Positions 62,245-64,000 of a stretch of DNA of 64,000 nucleotides are shown piece after piece. Source of the stretch: Pseudomonadota bacterium (lineage in GTDB: Bacteria; Pseudomonadota; Gammaproteobacteria; Burkholderiales; Burkholderiaceae_C); assembly GCA_020161775.1 (NCBI GenBank), contig JAIUOW010000002.1, forward strand, positions 245,964-309,963, read 5' to 3'. Every line of letters begins with the position of its first letter. The stretch's first letter is position 1. The translations under genes were made by a program, and so were the position numbers. Under the pieces are notes generated by a model, which was given only the letters and a program-made list of their open reading frames with translations, did no database searches and had not been told where the DNA came from.

Positions 62245-63807
62245 ATGCCAGTACTTTCCAAATCCCGTCTCCTAGCCTTTCGCCAGTGCCCCAAGCGGCT
62301 GTGGCTTGAGGTTCACCGCCCGCACCTGCGTCAGGACTCTTCTGCGACACAGGCCAATTTTGCGACAGGTCACGAGGTTGGCGACCTGGCCAGACGCCTT
62401 TACGATTTGGACAGCGACGGCGTGTTCCTGGACCGCGAGACTCTGACGCTGGACCAGCAATTAAGTCGAACGCATGAGTTGTTGAAGGGAAAGCAGCGCA
62501 TCTTCGAAGCAGGTTTCAGGTCGGGTACATCAGACAACGGCGTGCTTGCGATCGCGGACATCCTTGAGCCGGCTGGCGACGGCCAATCCTGGAACATGGT
62601 GGAAGTGAAATCATCGACCAGCGTGAAAGACTACTACTTGGACGACACAGCCATCCAGTATCACGCCGCTTCTCAGGCAGGCGTGCGACTGGCAAGCCTG
62701 CACCTGGCCTATATCGACAGCAGTTGGGTCTATCCCGGCGGCGGTGACTACTCTGGCCTGTTGGTTGAAGAAGACGTTACTGAACAGGCGCGGTCGCGTC
62801 AAGGCGAGGTGCGGGGATGGCTGACTCAGGCACATCGCGTGGTTGCCTTAAATAGTCCGCCGGAGCGCGAGATCGGCGGCCACTGCGCAGAGCCCTACGA
62901 GTGTAGTTTTGCCGCGCATTGCCGGCAGGAGCATGACGAACGCTATGGCCCCGTAAAGTATCCCATCGAGTGGCTCCCCGGACGAAGGAGCAAGGCGCTA
63001 TCGGAGCACATTGTCGCCTTCAACGCACGCAGCATGAGAGACGTGCCCGATACGCTGCTCAACGCCTCGCAGCTTCGCGTCAAGACACAAACAGTCGCGG
63101 GACGCCAATGGTTCGATCGCGAGGGCGCGGCGCAAGCACTGGCGACCTACCGGATGCCAGCGCTGTTCCTGGATTTCGAGACCATCGCCTTTGCGGTACC
63201 CCGCTGGGCGGGAACGCGTCCTTACCAGCAGATTCCCTTCCAGTTCTCGCTGCATCGCTTGTGGCGGGGTGGCGCCGTATCCCACATCGGTTTTTTGGAT
63301 CTCAGTGGTGGCGACCCCAGTGAAAAACTGGCACGGGCATTGATCCAGTCCTGTGGCTCCAACGAGCCGATCTTTGCGTACAACAAGGGTTTTGAGGGAG
63401 CACGCATCAATGAACTGGCACAGCGGTTCCCACGACTGCGCAAGGCGCTTGAGGGCATCCGTGACCGGCTGGTTGATCTGTTGCCAATTGCGAACAAGTT
63501 CTACTATCACCCCGCTCAACACGGTAGCTGGAGTATCAAGAAGGTGTTGCCCACCATTGCGCCAGAACTGGACTATGCGGGGTTAGAGGAGGTGCAGGAC
63601 GGCGGTCAAGCGCAAATGGCATACCTGGAAGCGGTTGCGACAGGTGCGAGCGCAGCGCGGCGTAAGGAACTGGATGAAAGGCTGTGGAAGTATTGCCGGC
63701 TCGACACGTTTGCGATGGTTCGCCTTTGGGCCTTCTTCGCAGGACGAGAAAATTTCCCGAACTCCTTGGACGTTGCTTCAAGTAGGCGCGTAGGGGTTGG
63801 TCCATGA
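62245..63807 (+). CDS. Cas4/RecB-like plus DEDD exonuclease protein (DUF2779, TM0106 family)
   Basis: Encodes 520 aa. The N-terminal half is a Cas4-like PD-(D/E)XK module: Cys in FRQCPKRLW (C15), AIADILEP then MVEVKSS (ExK, about 120), and Cys residues in HCAEPYECSFAAHC (about 213-225), which together could hold an iron-sulfur cluster. The C-terminal DUF2779 half has DEDD-type exonuclease motifs: LFLDFETIAF (about 307), AYNKGFEGARI (about 377) and YCRLDTFAM (YxxxD, about 483). Two nuclease folds in one chain suggests end processing of nucleic acid. Its stop overlaps the truncated regulator gene by 4 nt. Confidence 0.86.
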   Translation: MPVLSKSRLLAFRQCPKRLWLEVHRPHLRQDSSATQANFATGHEVGDLARRLYDLDSDGVFLDRETLTLDQQLSRTHELLKGKQRIFEAGFRSGTSDNGVLAIADILEPAGDGQSWNMVEVKSSTSVKDYYLDDTAIQYHAASQAGVRLASLHLAYIDSSWVYPGGGDYSGLLVEEDVTEQARSRQGEVRGWLTQAHRVVALNSPPEREIGGHCAEPYECSFAAHCRQEHDERYGPVKYPIEWLPGRRSKALSEHIVAFNARSMRDVPDTLLNASQLRVKTQTVAGRQWFDREGAAQALATYRMPALFLDFETIAFAVPRWAGTRPYQQIPFQFSLHRLWRGGAVSHIGFLDLSGGDPSEKLARALIQSCGSNEPIFAYNKGFEGARINELAQRFPRLRKALEGIRDRLVDLLPIANKFYYHPAQHGSWSIKKVLPTIAPELDYAGLEEVQDGGQAQMAYLEAVATGASAARRKELDERLWKYCRLDTFAMVRLWAFFAGRENFPNSLDVASSRRVGVGP

Positions 63808-63917
63808 AGGGCAAGGCCAGCACGCTGGAGACGCTTCGCTTCACGCTGGAGCTCCTGAAGCGCATCCCTCGTACGCACAAAGTCTCAGCGCCCGAGTTGA
63901 ACCGCCCCGGGATTTGA
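63804..63917 (+). pseudogene. WYL/HTH-type regulator, truncated by an IS3-family element
   Basis: The frame starts MKGKASTLETLRFTLELLKR and continues IPRTHKVSAPEL, which is the usual N-terminal winged-helix start of WYL-domain regulators (pattern LELLKRIPR...TAPEL). It stops after 37 codons where IS-like sequence begins. The ATGA overlap with the nuclease gene shows it once belonged to that operon. It was probably its regulator and may be the protein for the GCGACA repeats; this is inference. Confidence 0.6.
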
Positions 63918-64000
63918 GGAGGCTCATTTCTCTGAGAGGATTGAGCCATGAAGAAGTCACCCAAGTTTCCACCCGAAGTCCGCGAGCGGGCTGTGCGCAT
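63914..64000 (+). mobile_element. IS3-family insertion sequence, left end
   Basis: From about 63914 (TGAGGAGGCTCATTTC) sequence character changes. The following ORF at 63948 is typical for the first IS3-family orf, and a terminal TG start is typical of IS3 ends. The right end is outside the window. Confidence 0.65.
63948..64000 (+). CDS. IS3-family transposase OrfA (partial)
   Basis: ATG at 63948 begins MKKSPKFPPEVRERAVRM, the common N-terminus of IS3-family OrfA, whose helix-turn-helix binds the IS ends. AGAGGATTG lies upstream. The gene continues beyond the window. Confidence 0.8.
   Translation, partial: MKKSPKFPPEVRERAVR

Overview
The window is high-GC and carries the conserved ribosomal spc/alpha gene block in betaproteobacterial style. 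It sits next to oxyR, a Dyp peroxidase, ubiA, proC, glpK and glpD. This arrangement and the protein style point to a betaproteobacterium of the order Burkholderiales, most likely family Comamonadaceae (Acidovorax-like). The genus is inference.

Layout. (1) 1-7140: core metabolism: oxyR 3' end, Dyp-type peroxidase, ubiA, then proC and a Tat/lipoprotein esterase-like gene on the minus strand, then glpK-glpD. (2) 7137-16305: a ribosomal protein/secY/infA/rpoA operon of 18 genes running from rplN to rplQ, with a near-consensus sigma70 promoter overlapping the glpD stop codon. (3) 16324-16400: initiator tRNA-fMet followed by a strong terminator. Everything to its right is accessory DNA. (4) 16401-17704: decayed genes (a recombinase remnant with an internal stop, and a frameshifted unknown gene). 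(5) 17891-38841: a 21-kb one-strand defence operon. It holds a WYL regulator (BrxR-like), a RecQ helicase fused to a phosphoribosyltransferase-like domain, a DprA-like protein, a full type 3 BREX set (brxF, brxC, pglXI, brxHII, pglZ, brxA) with an unknown low-GC gene inside it, and McrB/McrC. (6) 38974-42191: an integration module (ribbon-helix-helix regulator, excisionase-like protein, tyrosine recombinase) plus two unknown genes. (7) 42510-46516: two tandem overlapping DUF262 proteins, resembling GmrSD-type type IV restriction. (8) 46735-48144: a DUF2130 coiled-coil protein. (9) 48262-63807: a dense group of nucleic-acid enzymes that matches no named defence system I know. It has an S1-like/winged-helix protein, two small helical proteins and a UPF1/DNA2-like SF1 helicase; a convergent operon of an unknown protein, a PLD-type nuclease and an SNF2 helicase; and a divergent pair made of a double-AAA ATPase and a Cas4-like/DEDD nuclease (DUF2779). 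Two promoters in this group carry the same inverted repeat, GCGACA-N5-TGTCGC, with the same geometry. (10) 63804-64000: the first 37 codons of a WYL/HTH-type regulator, cut by an IS3-family element that runs off the window.

How it fits together. The right three-quarters of the window is a defence island beside tRNA-fMet. BREX-3 would methylate self DNA through PglX and block unmodified phage. McrBC and the DUF262 pair would attack DNA with modified bases. The RecQ-PRTase/DprA pair resembles the PRTase/DprA pairing of the ShosTA toxin-antitoxin and may guard the locus. The helicase/nuclease group at 48-64 kb is the best candidate for an undescribed system. Functions in the island are inferred from motifs and gene order; no database search was possible.
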